Source: Aeromonas diversa CDC 2478-85 (GTDB lineage Bacteria; Pseudomonadota; Gammaproteobacteria; Enterobacterales; Aeromonadaceae). Taken from it: 51,997 nucleotides of DNA. The notes under the pieces were generated by a model. It searched no databases. It was not told the origin of the DNA and was given only the letters and a program-made list of their open reading frames with translations. The stretch's first letter is position 1. Each line of letters opens with the position of its first letter. Of the stretch, positions 17,863-29,022 are shown piece by piece. The stretch is from NCBI RefSeq assembly GCF_000819805.1, contig NZ_CDCE01000011.1, positions 102,924 to 154,920 on the forward strand, written 5' to 3'. The position numbers were made by a program, and so were the translations under genes.

Positions 17863-19197
17863 TTAGATAGCCGATTTAACCCGTTCGGCAATCCGCTCTG
17901 CCATCACGCGCACCTGATCTTCGTGCTCGCCTTCCACCATGACGCGGATCAGTGGCTCGGTGCCCGACTTGCGCAGCAGCACACGACCGCGTCCAGCCAG
18001 CTCCTGTTCGACCAAGGTGACTTCGCCTTGTACCGCCTCGGAAGAGAGCGGATCTTGCCCTTCCCCATAACGCACATTAATCAAGATTTGTGGGAACTTG
18101 GACATGCCGGAGCGCAGCTTGGCCAGGGGCATTTCGGCGGCACGCATGGCCCCCAGCACCTGCAGGGCAGCCACGATACCGTCACCCGTGGTGGTCTGGT
18201 CGAGGCAGATGATGTGACCTGAGTTCTCGCCTCCGATACGCCACCCCCTCTCCTCCATCATCTCGAGGACATAGCGATCCCCGACCTTGGCACGAGCAAA
18301 CGGAATGCCGAGGGTCTGCAGCGCCAGCTCGAGGCCCATGTTGGCCATCAGGGTGCCGACCACACCGCCTTTGAGGCGGCCATTACGCAGGGCATCACGG
18401 GCGATGATGTAGAGGATCTCGTCCCCGTCGATGATGTAACCCGTATGATCGACCATCACCAGGCGATCACCGTCACCGTCGAAGGCGACGCCAAGATCGG
18501 CCTTGCTCTCGATCACCTTGGCCGCAAGCGCCTCTGGCGCGGTGGAGCCGACGCCGTCATTGATATTGAGACCGTTAGGCTCACAGCCCATGGCGATCAC
18601 CTCGGCCCCCAGCTCGCGAAACACGGACGGCGCGATGTGATAGGTTGCCCCGTGGCCACAGTCCACCACGATGCGCAGCCCATCCAGACTCAGCTTGGAG
18701 GGGAAGGTGCTCTTGCAAAACTCGATGTAACGACCGGCGGCATCCTCGATTCGTACCGCCTTGCCCAGCAGGGCCGAGTCGACACAGGTGAGGGGATGAT
18801 CCAGCTCGGCCTCGATAGCCAGCTCCACCTCGTCGGGTAGCTTGGTGCCATCGGCGGAGAAGAACTTGATGCCGTTGTCGTAATAGGGGTTGTGGGAAGC
18901 GCTGATGACGATCCCCGCCTCGGCGCGGAAGGTGCGAGTCAGATAGGCAACGGCAGGCGTTGGCATGGGGCCGAGCAGCGTCGCCTTGAGGCCAGCTGCG
19001 GAGAGTCCCGCCTCCAACGCCGCCTCCAGCATATAACCGGAGATGCGGGTGTCCTTGCCGATCAATACCTTTTTGGTCCCTTTCTTGGAAAGCACCTTAC
19101 CGGCCGCCCACCCCAGCTTCATCACAAACTCGGGTGTGATCGGATAGTCACCTACCTTCCCGCGCACGCCATCGGTGCCAAAATATTTTCTTGCCAT
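17863..19197 (-). CDS. glmM: Phosphoglucosamine mutase
   Basis: A 444-aa enzyme converting glucosamine-6-phosphate to glucosamine-1-phosphate for peptidoglycan and LPS precursors. The N-terminus [14 protein letters not shown], the phosphoserine loop [16 protein letters not shown] (about residue 100), the metal site FDGDGDR (about 240) and the sugar-binding GGENSGH (about 325) are intact. The ATG at 19197 matches the E. coli N-terminus and length (445 aa). An in-frame TTG at 19221 would overlap folP. No strong Shine-Dalgarno is seen, so coupling to folP (16 bases away) is likely. Confidence 0.97.
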   Translation of the reverse strand: MARKYFGTDGVRGKVGDYPITPEFVMKLGWAAGKVLSKKGTKKVLIGKDTRISGYMLEAALEAGLSAAGLKATLLGPMPTPAVAYLTRTFRAEAGIVISASHNPYYDNGIKFFSADGTKLPDEVELAIEAELDHPLTCVDSALLGKAVRIEDAAGRYIEFCKSTFPSKLSLDGLRIVVDCGHGATYHIAPSVFRELGAEVIAMGCEPNGLNINDGVGSTAPEALAAKVIESKADLGVAFDGDGDRLVMVDHTGYIIDGDEILYIIARDALRNGRLKGGVVGTLMANMGLELALQTLGIPFARAKVGDRYVLEMMEERGWRIGGENSGHIICLDQTTTGDGIVAALQVLGAMRAAEMPLAKLRSGMSKFPQILINVRYGEGQDPLSSEAVQGEVTLVEQELAGRGRVLLRKSGTEPLIRVMVEGEHEDQVRVMAERIAERVKSAI

Positions 19198-19213
19198 TAT
19201 TGTTGTACTCGTC

Positions 19214-20059
19214 TTACTCAAAATAGAAATCGCGGCCCGTCATGGTCATCCAGGCCACCCGCAGGGCATCCAGGGTCGGTTGCACATCATGCACACGGAT
19301 GATGCGAGCCCCCTTCTGCATACCCAGAATGGCACAGGCCAGACTACCAGGAAGACGCTCCGGAACAGGGCGCTCAAGCAGGTTGCCTATCATAGACTTT
19401 CTCGACATGCCCACCAAGAGAGGTAGCCCCAGGGCGAGCAACTCATCTTGTCTCGCCAGCAACTGGTAATTGTGTTCGAGGCTCTTGCCAAATCCATAAC
19501 CGGGGTCGAGCAGCAGGCTAGCCCTTGGCATCCCGGCATCGAGGCAGGCCGAGATACGGGCGTTAAAGAAGTCGGCCACCTCCCCCAGTAGATCCGCGTA
19601 ATGAGGAGCCTGTTGCATGGTGCGCGGCTGCCCCTGCATATGCATGAGGCAGACGGGCACATCAGCTTCGGCCGCCGCCACCAGCGCGCCCGGCTCCTGC
19701 AAGGCGCGCACATCGTTGATAAGGTGGGCACCGGCACGGCAACCCTCACGCATCACGACGGCCTTGGATGTGTCGAGGGAAATCATCACCTCCAGCTCCC
19801 GGCTCAGCCGCTCCACTACCGGGATGACGCGGTCGAGCTCCTCCTGCTCGCTGACATCGGGTGCGCCGGGGCGGGTCGACTCACCACCGACATCGATCAG
19901 GGTGGCGCCTTGGGCGACCATCTCACGGGCGTGAGCCAGGGCCATGTCCAGATGATGCCAGCGTCCACCATCGGAAAATGAATCCGGCGTCACATTGAGG
20001 ATGCCCATCACATGCGGGCGCTCGAGGGAGAGGCTCATGCCCTTGCTTTCCAGCAACAT
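19214..20059 (-). CDS. folP: Dihydropteroate synthase
   Basis: A 281-aa folate enzyme joining p-aminobenzoate to the pterin diphosphate; the target of sulfonamides. Motifs: [17 protein letters not shown] (about residues 16-32), [38 protein letters not shown] and [10 protein letters not shown]. These segments look wild type for the family; I see no insertion in the first loops of the kind linked to resistance. It lies between ftsH and glmM, with a terminator-like hairpin upstream. Confidence 0.97.
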   Translation of the reverse strand: MLLESKGMSLSLERPHVMGILNVTPDSFSDGGRWHHLDMALAHAREMVAQGATLIDVGGESTRPGAPDVSEQEELDRVIPVVERLSRELEVMISLDTSKAVVMREGCRAGAHLINDVRALQEPGALVAAAEADVPVCLMHMQGQPRTMQQAPHYADLLGEVADFFNARISACLDAGMPRASLLLDPGYGFGKSLEHNYQLLARQDELLALGLPLLVGMSRKSMIGNLLERPVPERLPGSLACAILGMQKGARIIRVHDVQPTLDALRVAWMTMTGRDFYFE

Positions 20060-20086
20060 ACGACTCCTTCTGTAGATTCAGGAAAA

Positions 20087-20113
20087 AGAAAACCCCGGGC
20101 AAGCCCGGGGTTT
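20087..20113 (-). terminator. Terminator between ftsH and folP
   Basis: AAACCCCGGGC pairs with GCCCGGGGTTT around a short loop. On the minus strand it is followed by TTTTCTTTTTCC. Expression of folP then depends on readthrough or an unseen promoter. Confidence 0.75.
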
Positions 20114-20125
20114 GTGGTGTGCGAC

Positions 20126-22057
20126 TTACTGGGCCGGCAGATCGTTGGCCTTGTTGATGTCCGCATCCGGCTTGGCGCTCTCTTGCGCGACAGGTGCGGC
20201 ATCGGCAGGCGCCCCTCCCTGGGGAGTATCGCCATGCTCATCGTGCCAGTTGCTGGGAGCGCGGACCTCACGACGCGCCATCAGATCGTCGATCTGCTTG
20301 GCATCGATGGTCTCGTACTTCATCAGGGCATCCTTCATGGAGTGCAGGATATCCATGTTATCGACCAGCATCTGCTTGGCACGATCGTAGTTACGATCGA
20401 TGACCTGCTTGACCTCGGCATCGATGATGCGAGCGGTATCGTCGGACATGTGTTTGGCCTTGGCCATGCTGCGACCGAGGAACACTTCACCTTCCTCCTC
20501 GGCATAGAGCATGGGACCGAGACGCTCGGACATGCCCCACTGGGTCACCATCTTGCGAGCGATCTCGGTGGCGCGTTCGATGTCGTTGGAGGCGCCGGTG
20601 GACACCTTCTCGGCACCGTAGATCAGCTCTTCCGCCAGACGGCCGCCATACAGGCTGGAGATCATGGACTCCAGATGCTGCTTGGAGTGGCTCCAGCGAT
20701 CCTGCTCCGGCAGATACATGGTCACACCGAGCGCGCGGCCACGGGGAATGATGGAAACCTTGTAGACAGGATCGTGATCCGGCACCAGGCGACCTATGAT
20801 GGCATGGCCTGCCTCGTGGTAGGCGGTCATCTCCTTCTCAGACTCCTTCATGACCATAGAGCGGCGCTCGGCGCCCATCATGATCTTGTCCTTGGCTTTT
20901 TCAAACTCGGCCATGGAGACCACACGGCGGTTCTCACGGGCGGAGAAGAGGGCAGCCTCGTTCACCAGGTTGGCCAGATCGGCACCGGAGAAGCCGGGGG
21001 TACCACGGGCGATCAGGGCCGGGTTGACGTCATCGGCCAACGGCACCTTACGCATGTGCACCTTGAGGATCTGTTCACGACCACGCACATCCGGCAGGCC
21101 TACCACGACCTGGCGGTCGAAGCGGCCGGGACGCAGCAGCGCCGGGTCCAGCACGTCCGGACGGTTGGTCGCGGCGATGACGATGATGCCTTCGTTGCCT
21201 TCGAAGCCGTCCATCTCAACCAGCATCTGGTTCAGGGTCTGCTCACGCTCATCGTGTCCACCGCCGAGACCAGCGCCACGCTGGCGACCAACCGCATCGA
21301 TCTCATCGATGAAGATGATGCAGGGGGCAGACTTCTTGGCCTGATCAAACATGTCGCGGACACGGGATGCACCCACACCGACAAACATCTCGACGAAGTC
21401 GGAGCCCGAGATGGTGAAGAAGGGCACCTTGGCCTCACCGGCGATGGCTTTGGCCAGCAGGGTCTTACCGGTACCGGGAGGACCGACCATCAAGACGCCG
21501 GTCGGGATCTTGCCGCCCAGCTTCTGGAATTTGCTGGGATCGCGCAGGTAATCGACCAGCTCCTTGACCTCTTCCTTCGCCTCGTCACAGCCCGCGACAT
21601 CGGCAAAGGTGGTCTTGATCTGATCTTCACCCATCAGGCGCGCTTTGCTCTTGCCAAACGACATGGCGCCCTTGCCACCACCGCCCTGCATCTGACGCAT
21701 GAAGAATACCCAGACCCCGATCAGCAACAGCATGGGGAACCAGGAGATGAAGATAGAGGTGATGAGGGAAGGTTCTTCGGGTTTGACACCCTCAACCTTC
21801 ACATTGTGATTGATGAGGTCGTTGAGCAGTTGATCGTCCTGAGCCGGTATCACGGTCAGGAAGCGCTCACCACTGCGCTTGACCCCGTTGATGACCTTGC
21901 CGTCAATCCGCACTTCACGGATCTGCTCCTGGGTCACTTCCTTGACGAAACTGGTGTAATCCAGCTGTCGCCCGGCGGTATCACTGGGGCTGAAGCTGTT
22001 GAACACCGACATCAATACGACGGCGATAACCAGCCACAGGATTAAATTTTTCGCCAT
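20126..22057 (-). CDS. ftsH: ATP-dependent zinc metalloprotease FtsH
   Basis: A 643-aa membrane AAA+ protease that degrades RpoH, LpxC and unassembled membrane proteins in E. coli. Two N-terminal spans flank a periplasmic domain. The AAA module has GPPGTGKT (about residue 195) and the Walker B segment [11 protein letters not shown]; the zinc site is HEAGH (about 417). ATG 22057 gives [19 protein letters not shown], nearly identical to E. coli; the frame also opens at a TTG (22066), which I reject. The C-terminal tail is rich in Pro and Ala. Downstream of rlmE as in E. coli. Confidence 0.98.
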   Translation of the reverse strand: MAKNLILWLVIAVVLMSVFNSFSPSDTAGRQLDYTSFVKEVTQEQIREVRIDGKVINGVKRSGERFLTVIPAQDDQLLNDLINHNVKVEGVKPEEPSLITSIFISWFPMLLLIGVWVFFMRQMQGGGGKGAMSFGKSKARLMGEDQIKTTFADVAGCDEAKEEVKELVDYLRDPSKFQKLGGKIPTGVLMVGPPGTGKTLLAKAIAGEAKVPFFTISGSDFVEMFVGVGASRVRDMFDQAKKSAPCIIFIDEIDAVGRQRGAGLGGGHDEREQTLNQMLVEMDGFEGNEGIIVIAATNRPDVLDPALLRPGRFDRQVVVGLPDVRGREQILKVHMRKVPLADDVNPALIARGTPGFSGADLANLVNEAALFSARENRRVVSMAEFEKAKDKIMMGAERRSMVMKESEKEMTAYHEAGHAIIGRLVPDHDPVYKVSIIPRGRALGVTMYLPEQDRWSHSKQHLESMISSLYGGRLAEELIYGAEKVSTGASNDIERATEIARKMVTQWGMSERLGPMLYAEEEGEVFLGRSMAKAKHMSDDTARIIDAEVKQVIDRNYDRAKQMLVDNMDILHSMKDALMKYETIDAKQIDDLMARREVRAPSNWHDEHGDTPQGGAPADAAPVAQESAKPDADINKANDLPAQ

Positions 22058-22111
22058 GTCACTCAAATCCGTAACCTCGCAGACTGACAGTTAACGACAA
22101 AAGTTAGGGTA

Positions 22112-22741
22112 CTACAGTTTAAAACCGGTAGCCACAATGTAGACTTCCCGTGAACGGGCTCTTGATGAGTCTGGCTTGCGAATCTTGACGGCCTTAAAAA
22201 TCTTTTTCATTTCATCCAGATAGGAGGTGAACCCCTCCCCCTGAAACACCTTGACCACGAAGGCGCCGTCGGGGCGTAGCACCTGATGGCACATGTCCAG
22301 GGCCAGCTCGACCAGATACATGGAGCGAGCCTGATCCACCTGCTGCGCGCCACTCATGTTGGGCGCCATGTCAGACATGACCACGTCCACCTTATCGGGT
22401 CCAACCCGCTCCAGCAGGGCAGAGAGAACACTATCCTCCCTAAAGTCCCCCTGCAGGAAATCGACACCGGCGATGGGATCCATAGGCAGAATGTCACAGG
22501 CGATGACACGCCCCCGCTCACCCACCAGATCGACGGTATACTGGGACCAGCTACCGGGCGCCGCCCCCAGATCCACCACCGTCATACCGGGTTTGAGCAA
22601 GCGATCCTTACCCTGGATCTCTTCCAGCTTGAATACGGCGCGCGAGCGCAGTCCCCTCTGCTGGGCCTTTTTAACATATTGATCATCAAAGTGTTCTTTC
22701 AACCAGCGTGTCGAGCTGGCGGAACGTTTCTTTTGGGTCAT
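22112..22741 (-). CDS. rlmE: 23S rRNA 2'-O-ribose U2552 methyltransferase
   Basis: A 209-aa SAM-dependent methyltransferase of the 50S A-loop (heat-shock protein RrmJ/FtsJ in E. coli, also 209 aa). [14 protein letters not shown] is the SAM-binding site. SDMAPNMSG and [11 protein letters not shown] carry the catalytic Asp and Lys, and the C-terminus [17 protein letters not shown] is conserved. ATG 22741 gives [14 protein letters not shown] as in E. coli; a TTG at 22756 is an unlikely alternative. It is divergent from yhbY (97 bases) and upstream of ftsH. Confidence 0.98.
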   Translation of the reverse strand: MTQKKRSASSTRWLKEHFDDQYVKKAQQRGLRSRAVFKLEEIQGKDRLLKPGMTVVDLGAAPGSWSQYTVDLVGERGRVIACDILPMDPIAGVDFLQGDFREDSVLSALLERVGPDKVDVVMSDMAPNMSGAQQVDQARSMYLVELALDMCHQVLRPDGAFVVKVFQGEGFTSYLDEMKKIFKAVKIRKPDSSRARSREVYIVATGFKL

Positions 22742-22838
22742 GATTTCCGACTTCAAAAAACCGCGAGGGTTATTACTATTGAGGGCTAAGTGGGGTTAGA
22801 ATACGCCCCTTTCAACCCTGATTGACGAAGAAATTGCC

Positions 22839-23135
22839 ATGACGCTGAACAACAAACAGAAACAGTATCTGAAAGGACTCGCCCATAGCCTCAAGCCGGT
22901 CGTACTGCTCGGGCAACATGGCCTGACCGAAGGCGTGCTGGCCGAGATCGATGTCGCCCTGGCGCATCACGAACTGATCAAGGTCAAGGTAGCGACCTCA
23001 GATCGTGAGACCAAGCAGTTGATCTTCGACGCCATTGTGCGCGAAACCGGAGCCATCAAGGTGCAGACCATGGGCCATATCCTGACCATCTATCGTCAGG
23101 CGCAAGAACCCAAGATCTCCCTGCCCCGCAAATAA
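22839..23135 (+). CDS. yhbY: CRM-domain ribosome assembly protein YhbY
   Basis: A 98-aa RNA-binding protein with one CRM domain. The family GxxG loop is present as LLGQHGLTEGVLAEI. Associates with pre-50S particles in E. coli. Its divergent position from rlmE, which also acts on the 50S, matches E. coli. The ATG lies in AATTGCCATG with GAAG about nine bases upstream. Confidence 0.95.
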   Translation: MTLNNKQKQYLKGLAHSLKPVVLLGQHGLTEGVLAEIDVALAHHELIKVKVATSDRETKQLIFDAIVRETGAIKVQTMGHILTIYRQAQEPKISLPRK

Positions 23136-23434
23136 AGAGAGAGCCTGGCTCTCTCCTCACCCTGCGACCTGCATGAAGCAGGCGACCAAGCTAGCGTCGC
23201 GCCTCTTAACCTGTGATGAATACAGAGTGAGAGGCGACCATTAAGGGCGCAGCACACACCACAAACAGATGGATTCTGCTGTACAGGGGGGTCGTGGGCG
23301 TCCGGAGACGCTTATCACGCCCCAACGCCTGGCCACACCTCAGCCCCTCATCCGCAACCTGCGGGATTCTTTGCAAACACCGCGTTTGCAGTATCGGTAG
23401 CATATCCTGATGGACAGCGCCATTAGCAATCAAA
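23136..23434 (-). other. Hairpin-rich gap between yhbY and greA; no convincing gene
   Basis: Between the two convergent genes about 300 bases hold successive inverted repeats: GCAAAC/GTTTGC (around 23378-23395), TCCGCA/TGCGGA, GCGTC-TCCG-GACGC (a UNCG-type loop on the minus strand), CCTGC/GCAGG (around 23168-23184), and a GAGAGAG/CTCTCTC terminal hairpin at 23138-23156. A 75-codon minus-strand frame (23206-23433) lacks a recognisable domain and a good ribosome site. It may be a structured RNA or degenerate sequence. Confidence 0.4.
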
Positions 23435-23456
23435 ACGGGGAGCCTGGGCTCCCCGT
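23431..23456 (-). terminator. greA: Terminator of greA
   Basis: ACGGGGAGCC (23435-23444) pairs with GGCTCCCCGT (23447-23456). On the minus strand a TTTT run follows. It lies 17 bases after the greA stop. Confidence 0.8.
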
Positions 23457-23472
23457 ATCACTCTCTATCGAC

Positions 23473-23949
23473 TCAGAGATACTGAACGTCGAGTACCTCG
23501 TACTCCACATCTCCGGCCGGTGTCTTGACCACGGCCACGTCGTCCACTTCCTTACCGATCAAGGCCCGCGCGATGGGGGAATTGACCGAAATAAGGTTCT
23601 GTTTGATATCTGCTTCATCGTCACCCACGATGCGGTAGATGACCTCTTCGTCCTCTTCCACTTTAAGCAGGGTGACAGTCGCCCCGAAGATGACACGACC
23701 ATTGTTGGCAATCTTGGTCACATCGATGACTTGAGCGTTGGAGAGCTTGCTCTCGATTTCCTGGATGCGCCCTTCGCAGAACCCCTGCTGCTCCCGGGCT
23801 GCATGATATTCGGCGTTCTCTTTCAAATCACCGTGCTCACGCGCTTCGGCAATGGCTTCGATAATCTGCGGGCGCAACACAGTCTTGAGATGTTCAAGCT
23901 CTTGACGCAGCTTTTCGGCGCCGCGCACAGTCATCGGAGTATGATTCAT
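23473..23949 (-). CDS. greA: Transcription elongation factor GreA
   Basis: A 158-aa factor that enters the RNAP secondary channel and stimulates cleavage of backtracked RNA. N-terminal coiled coil (residues 1-75, with the acidic tip around [15 protein letters not shown]) and C-terminal FKBP-like domain ([43 protein letters not shown]). Length is that of the family. Its own terminator lies downstream. Confidence 0.98.
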   Translation of the reverse strand: MNHTPMTVRGAEKLRQELEHLKTVLRPQIIEAIAEAREHGDLKENAEYHAAREQQGFCEGRIQEIESKLSNAQVIDVTKIANNGRVIFGATVTLLKVEEDEEVIYRIVGDDEADIKQNLISVNSPIARALIGKEVDDVAVVKTPAGDVEYEVLDVQYL

Positions 23950-24060
23950 AGTCGAAACCTGGGTTACATAAAGACAGAGACAGCAGCCGGAAACCCGCCA
24001 CTGTCATGGGTTGTGGGAGGGCATATTAATATGTCGCTCCCACAAATCCAAGTCGAACGG

Positions 24061-24969
24061 TCACTCTGCGGGCACAGAGAGAGGCTCGCTGACCTTGGGC
24101 TTGCCCTGCATGATGGCAATTTCCACACGCCGATTCATGCGCCTGTTCTCAATGGTGGTATTGGGTACCAGCGGGTGAGTATCGGCCATTCCCTGGACAA
24201 TCAGGCGATTCTCGCCAAACCCCGGCACTTTGATCATCTGATGAGCGACCGCGACCGCTCGCTGGGTTGAAAGATCCCAGTTGGAGCTGTAGAGCTCGTT
24301 AGACGTCGGGCTGTTATCGGTATGGCCAGAAACGGTAATCTCCCCCGGCACATCCTTGAGCAACTTGGCAACCTTGGTGATCACCGGCCAAAACTGAGGC
24401 TGCAAGAAGGCAGAGCCGGCCGGGAAGGCTGCCTTTTCACGAATGCGAATGATCACCTGCTGTCCCAGCGCCTCAATTTCGATGGAATCGTCCTTGATCT
24501 GATCGTTAAGCTGCTGCGCCAATTGCTGGGCCAAGGCATTGGATTGCGCCTGCGCCTCGGCATTGCTGCTGGCGCTGGCAGCGACTTCCTTGCCTCGCCC
24601 ACCGGCCTCGGAGCCATCCTGATTCTTCTGTCCGCCCGAGGTATCCTCTTTACCGGGCTGGAAATCGAGTTCGGTCTGGGTCAGGTCGACCGTCTGCTGC
24701 ATCACAGTATCGATAGGGGTTGGTTCGGGACGACCGGGCCGAAACTCCTGGGCAATGACCGAGGTCCCCTTGGGGATGTCTTTGACCTCCAGAATATTTT
24801 GCACGCCGAATGCCTTCTCCATCGAGCCCGCAATCTGCTTGAACTTCTGCACATCCATCTCGGCAAACGAGAGCAGCAGCACGAAGAAGCACATGAGCAG
24901 AGACATCAGATCGGCGAAGGTACCCATATAAGAGGGCAGGCCGGGCGGTGGGCACTTACAGTCGGCCAT
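24061..24969 (-). CDS. pomB: Sodium-type flagellar stator protein PomB
   Basis: A 302-aa stator subunit anchored to peptidoglycan. The N-terminus CKCPPPGLPSYMGTFADLM and the span FFVLLLSFAEMD closely match Vibrio PomB. Asp20 is the likely ion-binding residue (Asp24 in V. alginolyticus). A plug/linker region follows (about 45-175), then an OmpA-like domain (SGHTDNSPTSNELYSSNWDLS, ENRRMNRRVEI). It starts five bases after pomA. With PomA it should power polar flagellum rotation by sodium influx. Confidence 0.96.
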   Translation of the reverse strand: MADCKCPPPGLPSYMGTFADLMSLLMCFFVLLLSFAEMDVQKFKQIAGSMEKAFGVQNILEVKDIPKGTSVIAQEFRPGRPEPTPIDTVMQQTVDLTQTELDFQPGKEDTSGGQKNQDGSEAGGRGKEVAASASSNAEAQAQSNALAQQLAQQLNDQIKDDSIEIEALGQQVIIRIREKAAFPAGSAFLQPQFWPVITKVAKLLKDVPGEITVSGHTDNSPTSNELYSSNWDLSTQRAVAVAHQMIKVPGFGENRLIVQGMADTHPLVPNTTIENRRMNRRVEIAIMQGKPKVSEPLSVPAE

Positions 24970-24974
24970 ATTTC

Positions 24975-25733
24975 TTACTCCCCGCCCACATCACGCTTGG
25001 ACTGGTTGAGATAGTTTTTCAGCATGGCTTCGATGACCCTGGGGTTCTGGCCATCCTGAATCCCCATCACGGCGTCGAGGATGAGACAGCGGGACAACTT
25101 CTCCTCGCCACTACGCAGGTCCAGCTTGTCGGCAATCGGCAGCGCCAGCATGTTGGCCTCGATAGCGCCATAAAGGGTGGTCAACAGGGCGACCGCCATG
25201 GCCGGGCCGATCGACTTGGGATCGCTCATGTTAGAGAGCATCGCCACCAGGCCGACCAGGGTACCTATCATGCCCATGGCAGGACCGAGGTCACCTATGG
25301 TCTTGAACACCTTGATGGCAATGGAGTGGCGCTCGGCCGTCAGCTCGATATCCTTCTCCAGCACAGAGCGCACCACTTCGGCATCATGGCCATCGACCAG
25401 CATGTCGATCCCCTTCTTCATGAAAGAGTTGGGGATCTCGGCGGCCTCCAGAGCCAGGAAGCCCCCCTTACGGGCGGCGTCAGCCAGCTCAACCGATTTG
25501 GCGATAAGCTCCTCGAGCTTGTCGCTCTTGTACATAAAGGCCTTACCGGCGACCTTGAATGAAGTCAGAAACTGACCCAGATTGAACTTCATCATGGCGA
25601 TGAAGAGTGAACCGAAGATGGTGATCATGACGGAGGGTATATCCACATACATGCTCACCGGCCCCCCCAGCAGCATGCCGTAGATCACCACCCCAAATCC
25701 CAGCACTACCCCGATTAAACTGCCCAGATCCAC
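24975..25733 (-). CDS. pomA: Sodium-type flagellar stator protein PomA
   Basis: A 252-aa MotA/TolQ/ExbB-family stator protein with four membrane spans. It has LGGPVSMYVDIPSVMITIFGSLFIAMMKF at the start and the channel segment GPAMGMIGTLVGLVAMLSNM. The frame opens at 25805, but GTG 25733 gives V-D-L-G-S-L-I-G, matching the Vibrio PomA start (MDLATLLG), and AGGAG lies seven bases upstream. Vibrio PomA is about 253 aa. Divergent from xseB-ispA-dxs, the neighbourhood also seen in Vibrio. Confidence 0.95.
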   Translation of the reverse strand: MDLGSLIGVVLGFGVVIYGMLLGGPVSMYVDIPSVMITIFGSLFIAMMKFNLGQFLTSFKVAGKAFMYKSDKLEELIAKSVELADAARKGGFLALEAAEIPNSFMKKGIDMLVDGHDAEVVRSVLEKDIELTAERHSIAIKVFKTIGDLGPAMGMIGTLVGLVAMLSNMSDPKSIGPAMAVALLTTLYGAIEANMLALPIADKLDLRSGEEKLSRCLILDAVMGIQDGQNPRVIEAMLKNYLNQSKRDVGGE

Positions 25734-25945
25734 GTCGCTGCTCCTGTCGGCCCAAGAAAAACAGTAGTTATTTGAATTTACTGCGTAATGTACAACAGGT
25801 GACAAAGCCCTGTCGCCTCTGTCCCAGCTGGCTCACCTGTATCGGCACCAAGCTTTCTGAGTTTAACCCGCACGCCGCTTTCATCCTCCCCCGACGTCCA
25901 CTCTGGTGTTACTATAAGGCGTTTTCCACCCCCCAGAGGACCAAG

Positions 25946-26197
25946 ATGGCCAGCAAGAAGAGTGACCGCCTGAGTTTTGATGCCACCCTGGCGGAGTTGG
26001 AAGCCATAGTTCAACAACTGGAGCAGGGCTCCCTGCCCCTCGAAGACGCGCTCAAGCAGTTCGAACAGGGCATCAATCTGGTGCGCGCCGGCCAGGCCAA
26101 GTTGGAACAAGCCGAGCAGAAGATCCAGATCCTGATGAACGACAGCCACGGTCAGGCGTCGCTGGCCGAGTTCAAGCCTGGACAAGGAGAGGATTGA
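25946..26197 (+). CDS. xseB: Exodeoxyribonuclease VII small subunit
   Basis: An 83-aa subunit that joins several copies to XseA. The family signature FDATLAELEAIVQQLEQGSLPLEDALKQFEQGI is present. The frame extends to 25772, but AGAGGA precedes ATG 25946 by six bases and gives the usual length. The stop is directly followed by the GTG of ispA, so the two are translationally coupled. Confidence 0.96.
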   Translation: MASKKSDRLSFDATLAELEAIVQQLEQGSLPLEDALKQFEQGINLVRAGQAKLEQAEQKIQILMNDSHGQASLAEFKPGQGED

Positions 26198-27088
26198 GTG
26201 TCTTTGGAACCCTTTACCGAACAACACCGGGCCCGCATCGATCAGGCACTGCAACACCACCTCGATACCCTGCCGCTGACAGCTCCGCGTCTCAAGCAGG
26301 CCATGTCCCACGGCCTGTTGCTCGGCGGCAAACGGGTACGCCCCTTCCTGGTTTACGCCGTGGGCGAAATGCTCGGGGTCGACCCACAGGTGTTGGACGG
26401 CCCTGCCGCTGCCGTCGAGTGCATCCACGCCTACTCGCTCATTCACGACGATCTGCCGGCCATGGACGACGATGATCTGCGCCGCGGCCAACCGACTGTC
26501 CACAAGGCCTTCGATGAGGCGACCGCCATCCTGGCGGGGGATGCCCTGCAGACCCTCGCCTTCTCCATCCTGGCCGATCACCCCATGGGCCCCGAGCTGC
26601 TGCCGAACCGGGTTCGCATGCTCTCCGAGCTGGCCCGCGCCTCCGGCTATGCCGGCATGTGTGGCGGCCAGGCGCTGGACATGGAAGGGGAGCGCCAACA
26701 GCTGGGGCTCTCCCAGCTGGAGACGATCCATCGCCACAAGACGGGCGCACTGATCCGCTGCGCCGTCACGCTGGGCGCCTTGTGCCGCCCCGATATGGAC
26801 GAAGCGACACTGACCGCACTGCGTGACTATGCGGCCGCTATCGGCCTCGCCTTCCAGGTGCAGGATGACATCCTCGACATCATCGGCGACACAGCCACCC
26901 TGGGCAAGCCACAAGGCTCCGATCTTGCCCATGAGAAGAGCACCTATCCCTCATTGATTGGCATAGAAGGGGCCCGTGAGCTGGCCCGCGAATTACACCA
27001 GCGCGCCTTAACGGCGCTGCACTCCCTGCCCTACAATACGGACATTCTGGAAGCGTTCGCCGACTACATAGTCGAACGAACCCACTGA
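26198..27088 (+). CDS. ispA: Farnesyl diphosphate synthase
   Basis: A 296-aa prenyl transferase that condenses IPP with DMAPP and GPP to give FPP. First Asp-rich motif [14 protein letters not shown] (about residues 84-97), second motif DDILDIIGD (about 222-230), plus [11 protein letters not shown] near the start. GTG start immediately after the xseB stop, with AAGGAG upstream. It feeds undecaprenyl phosphate, the lipid carrier also needed by the glycosyltransferase cassette in this window. Confidence 0.97.
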   Translation: MSLEPFTEQHRARIDQALQHHLDTLPLTAPRLKQAMSHGLLLGGKRVRPFLVYAVGEMLGVDPQVLDGPAAAVECIHAYSLIHDDLPAMDDDDLRRGQPTVHKAFDEATAILAGDALQTLAFSILADHPMGPELLPNRVRMLSELARASGYAGMCGGQALDMEGERQQLGLSQLETIHRHKTGALIRCAVTLGALCRPDMDEATLTALRDYAAAIGLAFQVQDDILDIIGDTATLGKPQGSDLAHEKSTYPSLIGIEGARELARELHQRALTALHSLPYNTDILEAFADYIVERTH

Positions 27089-27111
27089 ACGCTGGACACG
27101 ATTCAAATAAA

Positions 27112-28971
27112 ATGAGCGTCGACATCAACCACTATCCCAACCTGGCCTTGGCCGATACCCCGATCGAGCTGAGATCCCTCCCCCGCGAGCGCCTGCCCCT
27201 GCTCTGTAACGAGCTGCGCGAGTACCTGCTGCGCTCGGTGAGCCGCTCCAGCGGCCATCTCGCCTCGGGGCTCGGCACCGTCGAGCTGACGGTGGCCCTG
27301 CATTACGTCTACAACACCCCGTTCGATCGGCTGGTGTGGGACGTGGGACACCAGGCCTATCCTCACAAGATCCTGACCGGGCGACGGGATCGCATGCACA
27401 CCATCCGCCAGAAGGATGGCCTGCACCCCTTCCCGTGGCGCGGTGAAAGCGAGTATGACGTGCTGTCGGTTGGCCACTCCAGCACCTCGATTGGCGCCGC
27501 GCTGGGCATGGCCGTCGCCGCCGAGGAAGAGGGGCTGGGACGCAAGGTGGTTGCCATCATCGGCGACGGCGCCCTCACCGCAGGCATGGCATTCGAGGCG
27601 CTCAATCACGCCGGCGACGTGCACAAGGACATGCTGGTCATTCTCAACGACAACGAGATGTCCATCTCCGAGAACGTGGGGGCGGTCAACAACAACCTGG
27701 CACGCCTCATGTCGGGCAAGCTCTACACCACCATCCGCGAGGGGGGCAAGAAGGTACTCTCCGGCATGCCACCGGTGAAAGAGCTGGCCAAGCGCGCCGA
27801 GGAGCACCTCAAGGGGATGGTGGTGCCGGGCACCCTGTTCGAGGAGTTCGGGTTCAACTACATAGGCCCCATCGACGGCCATGACATCGACGCCCTGATC
27901 GAGACCCTGCGCAACATGCGCAGTCTCAAGGGGCCTCAGCTGCTGCACGTCAAGACCAAGAAGGGCAAGGGCTACGAGCCCGCCGAGAAAGATCCCATCG
28001 GCTATCACGGCGTGCCCAAGTTCAACCCGGACGCGTCCGCCCTGCCCAAGAGTGGTGGCCAACCAAGCTTCTCCGCCATCTTTGGCCAGTGGCTGTGTGA
28101 CATGGCTGCGCAAGATGAACACCTCATCGGTATCACCCCGGCGATGCGTGAAGGGTCCGGGCTGGTCAAATTCAGCCAGCAGTATCCGAGCCGTTACTTC
28201 GACGTAGCCATCGCCGAACAGCACGCGGTGACCTTTGCCGCCGGCCTCGCCATCGAGGGTAAGAAGCCGGTAGTGGCCATCTATTCGAGCTTCCTGCAGC
28301 GCGCCTACGATCAGGTGATCCACGACGTGGCCCTGCAGAATCTACCGGTGCTGTTTGCCATCGATCGTGCCGGTCTGGTCGGCGCCGACGGTCCGACGCA
28401 TCAGGGGGCGTTCGACATCGGCTTCCTGCGTACCGTACCCAACATGGTGATAATGACGCCTTCCGACGAGCGCGAGTGTCGCCTGATGCTCTGCACCGGC
28501 TACCGCCACAACGGCCCGGCCGCAGTGCGCTACCCGCGTGGCAGTGGCACCGGCATCGCTGCCGGAGAGGATCTCGACACCCTTCCCATCGGCAAGGGGC
28601 GCATCGAACGAGAGGGCGGCAAGATCGCTATCCTGGCCTTCGGCACCCTGCTCTCCCAGGCCCGGATCGCCGCCGAGGCGCTGGACGCCACCCTGGTCGA
28701 CATGCGCTTCGTCAAACCGCTGGACGAGGCACTGCTGCGCGATCTGGCCGAGCGTCACGAGGTGCTGGTGACGGTCGAGGATAACGCCATTCAGGGCGGC
28801 GCCGGCTCGGCGGTCAACGAATTCCTGATGCGCGAGCGACTGCTGCGCCCCGTGCTCAACCTGGGCCTGCCCGATCGCTTCGTCGAGCAGGGCACCCAGG
28901 AGGAGATCTACGCCCTGCTCGGCCTCGACGGCGACGGCATTCGCACCGCCATCGAGCGCTACCTGGCCTGA
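27112..28971 (+). CDS. dxs: 1-deoxy-D-xylulose-5-phosphate synthase
   Basis: A 619-aa thiamine-diphosphate enzyme, the first and flux-controlling step of the MEP isoprenoid pathway (pyruvate plus glyceraldehyde 3-phosphate). Seen: [16 protein letters not shown], the ThDP/Mg site [18 protein letters not shown] (about residues 151-168), and in the pyrimidine domain [15 protein letters not shown] (Glu near 370) and [14 protein letters not shown]. Length matches E. coli (620). Third gene after xseB and ispA. No clear Shine-Dalgarno precedes ATG 27112, unlike its neighbours. Confidence 0.98.
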   Translation: MSVDINHYPNLALADTPIELRSLPRERLPLLCNELREYLLRSVSRSSGHLASGLGTVELTVALHYVYNTPFDRLVWDVGHQAYPHKILTGRRDRMHTIRQKDGLHPFPWRGESEYDVLSVGHSSTSIGAALGMAVAAEEEGLGRKVVAIIGDGALTAGMAFEALNHAGDVHKDMLVILNDNEMSISENVGAVNNNLARLMSGKLYTTIREGGKKVLSGMPPVKELAKRAEEHLKGMVVPGTLFEEFGFNYIGPIDGHDIDALIETLRNMRSLKGPQLLHVKTKKGKGYEPAEKDPIGYHGVPKFNPDASALPKSGGQPSFSAIFGQWLCDMAAQDEHLIGITPAMREGSGLVKFSQQYPSRYFDVAIAEQHAVTFAAGLAIEGKKPVVAIYSSFLQRAYDQVIHDVALQNLPVLFAIDRAGLVGADGPTHQGAFDIGFLRTVPNMVIMTPSDERECRLMLCTGYRHNGPAAVRYPRGSGTGIAAGEDLDTLPIGKGRIEREGGKIAILAFGTLLSQARIAAEALDATLVDMRFVKPLDEALLRDLAERHEVLVTVEDNAIQGGAGSAVNEFLMRERLLRPVLNLGLPDRFVEQGTQEEIYALLGLDGDGIRTAIERYLA

Positions 28972-28989
28972 TTGGCCGGATGCACGAAG

Positions 28990-29014
28990 ACGGGCCCCAC
29001 GGGCCCGTTTTTTT
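28990..29014 (+). terminator. Terminator of xseB-ispA-dxs
   Basis: ACGGGCCC pairs with GGGCCCGT around CAC and is followed by seven T residues, 18 bases after dxs. Confidence 0.9.
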
Positions 29015-29022
29015 ATGCCGCC

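Noticed and set aside
23206..23433. 75-codon frame between yhbY and greA
   Set aside because: No recognised domain, no good ribosome site, and the DNA is full of inverted repeats; treated as non-coding.
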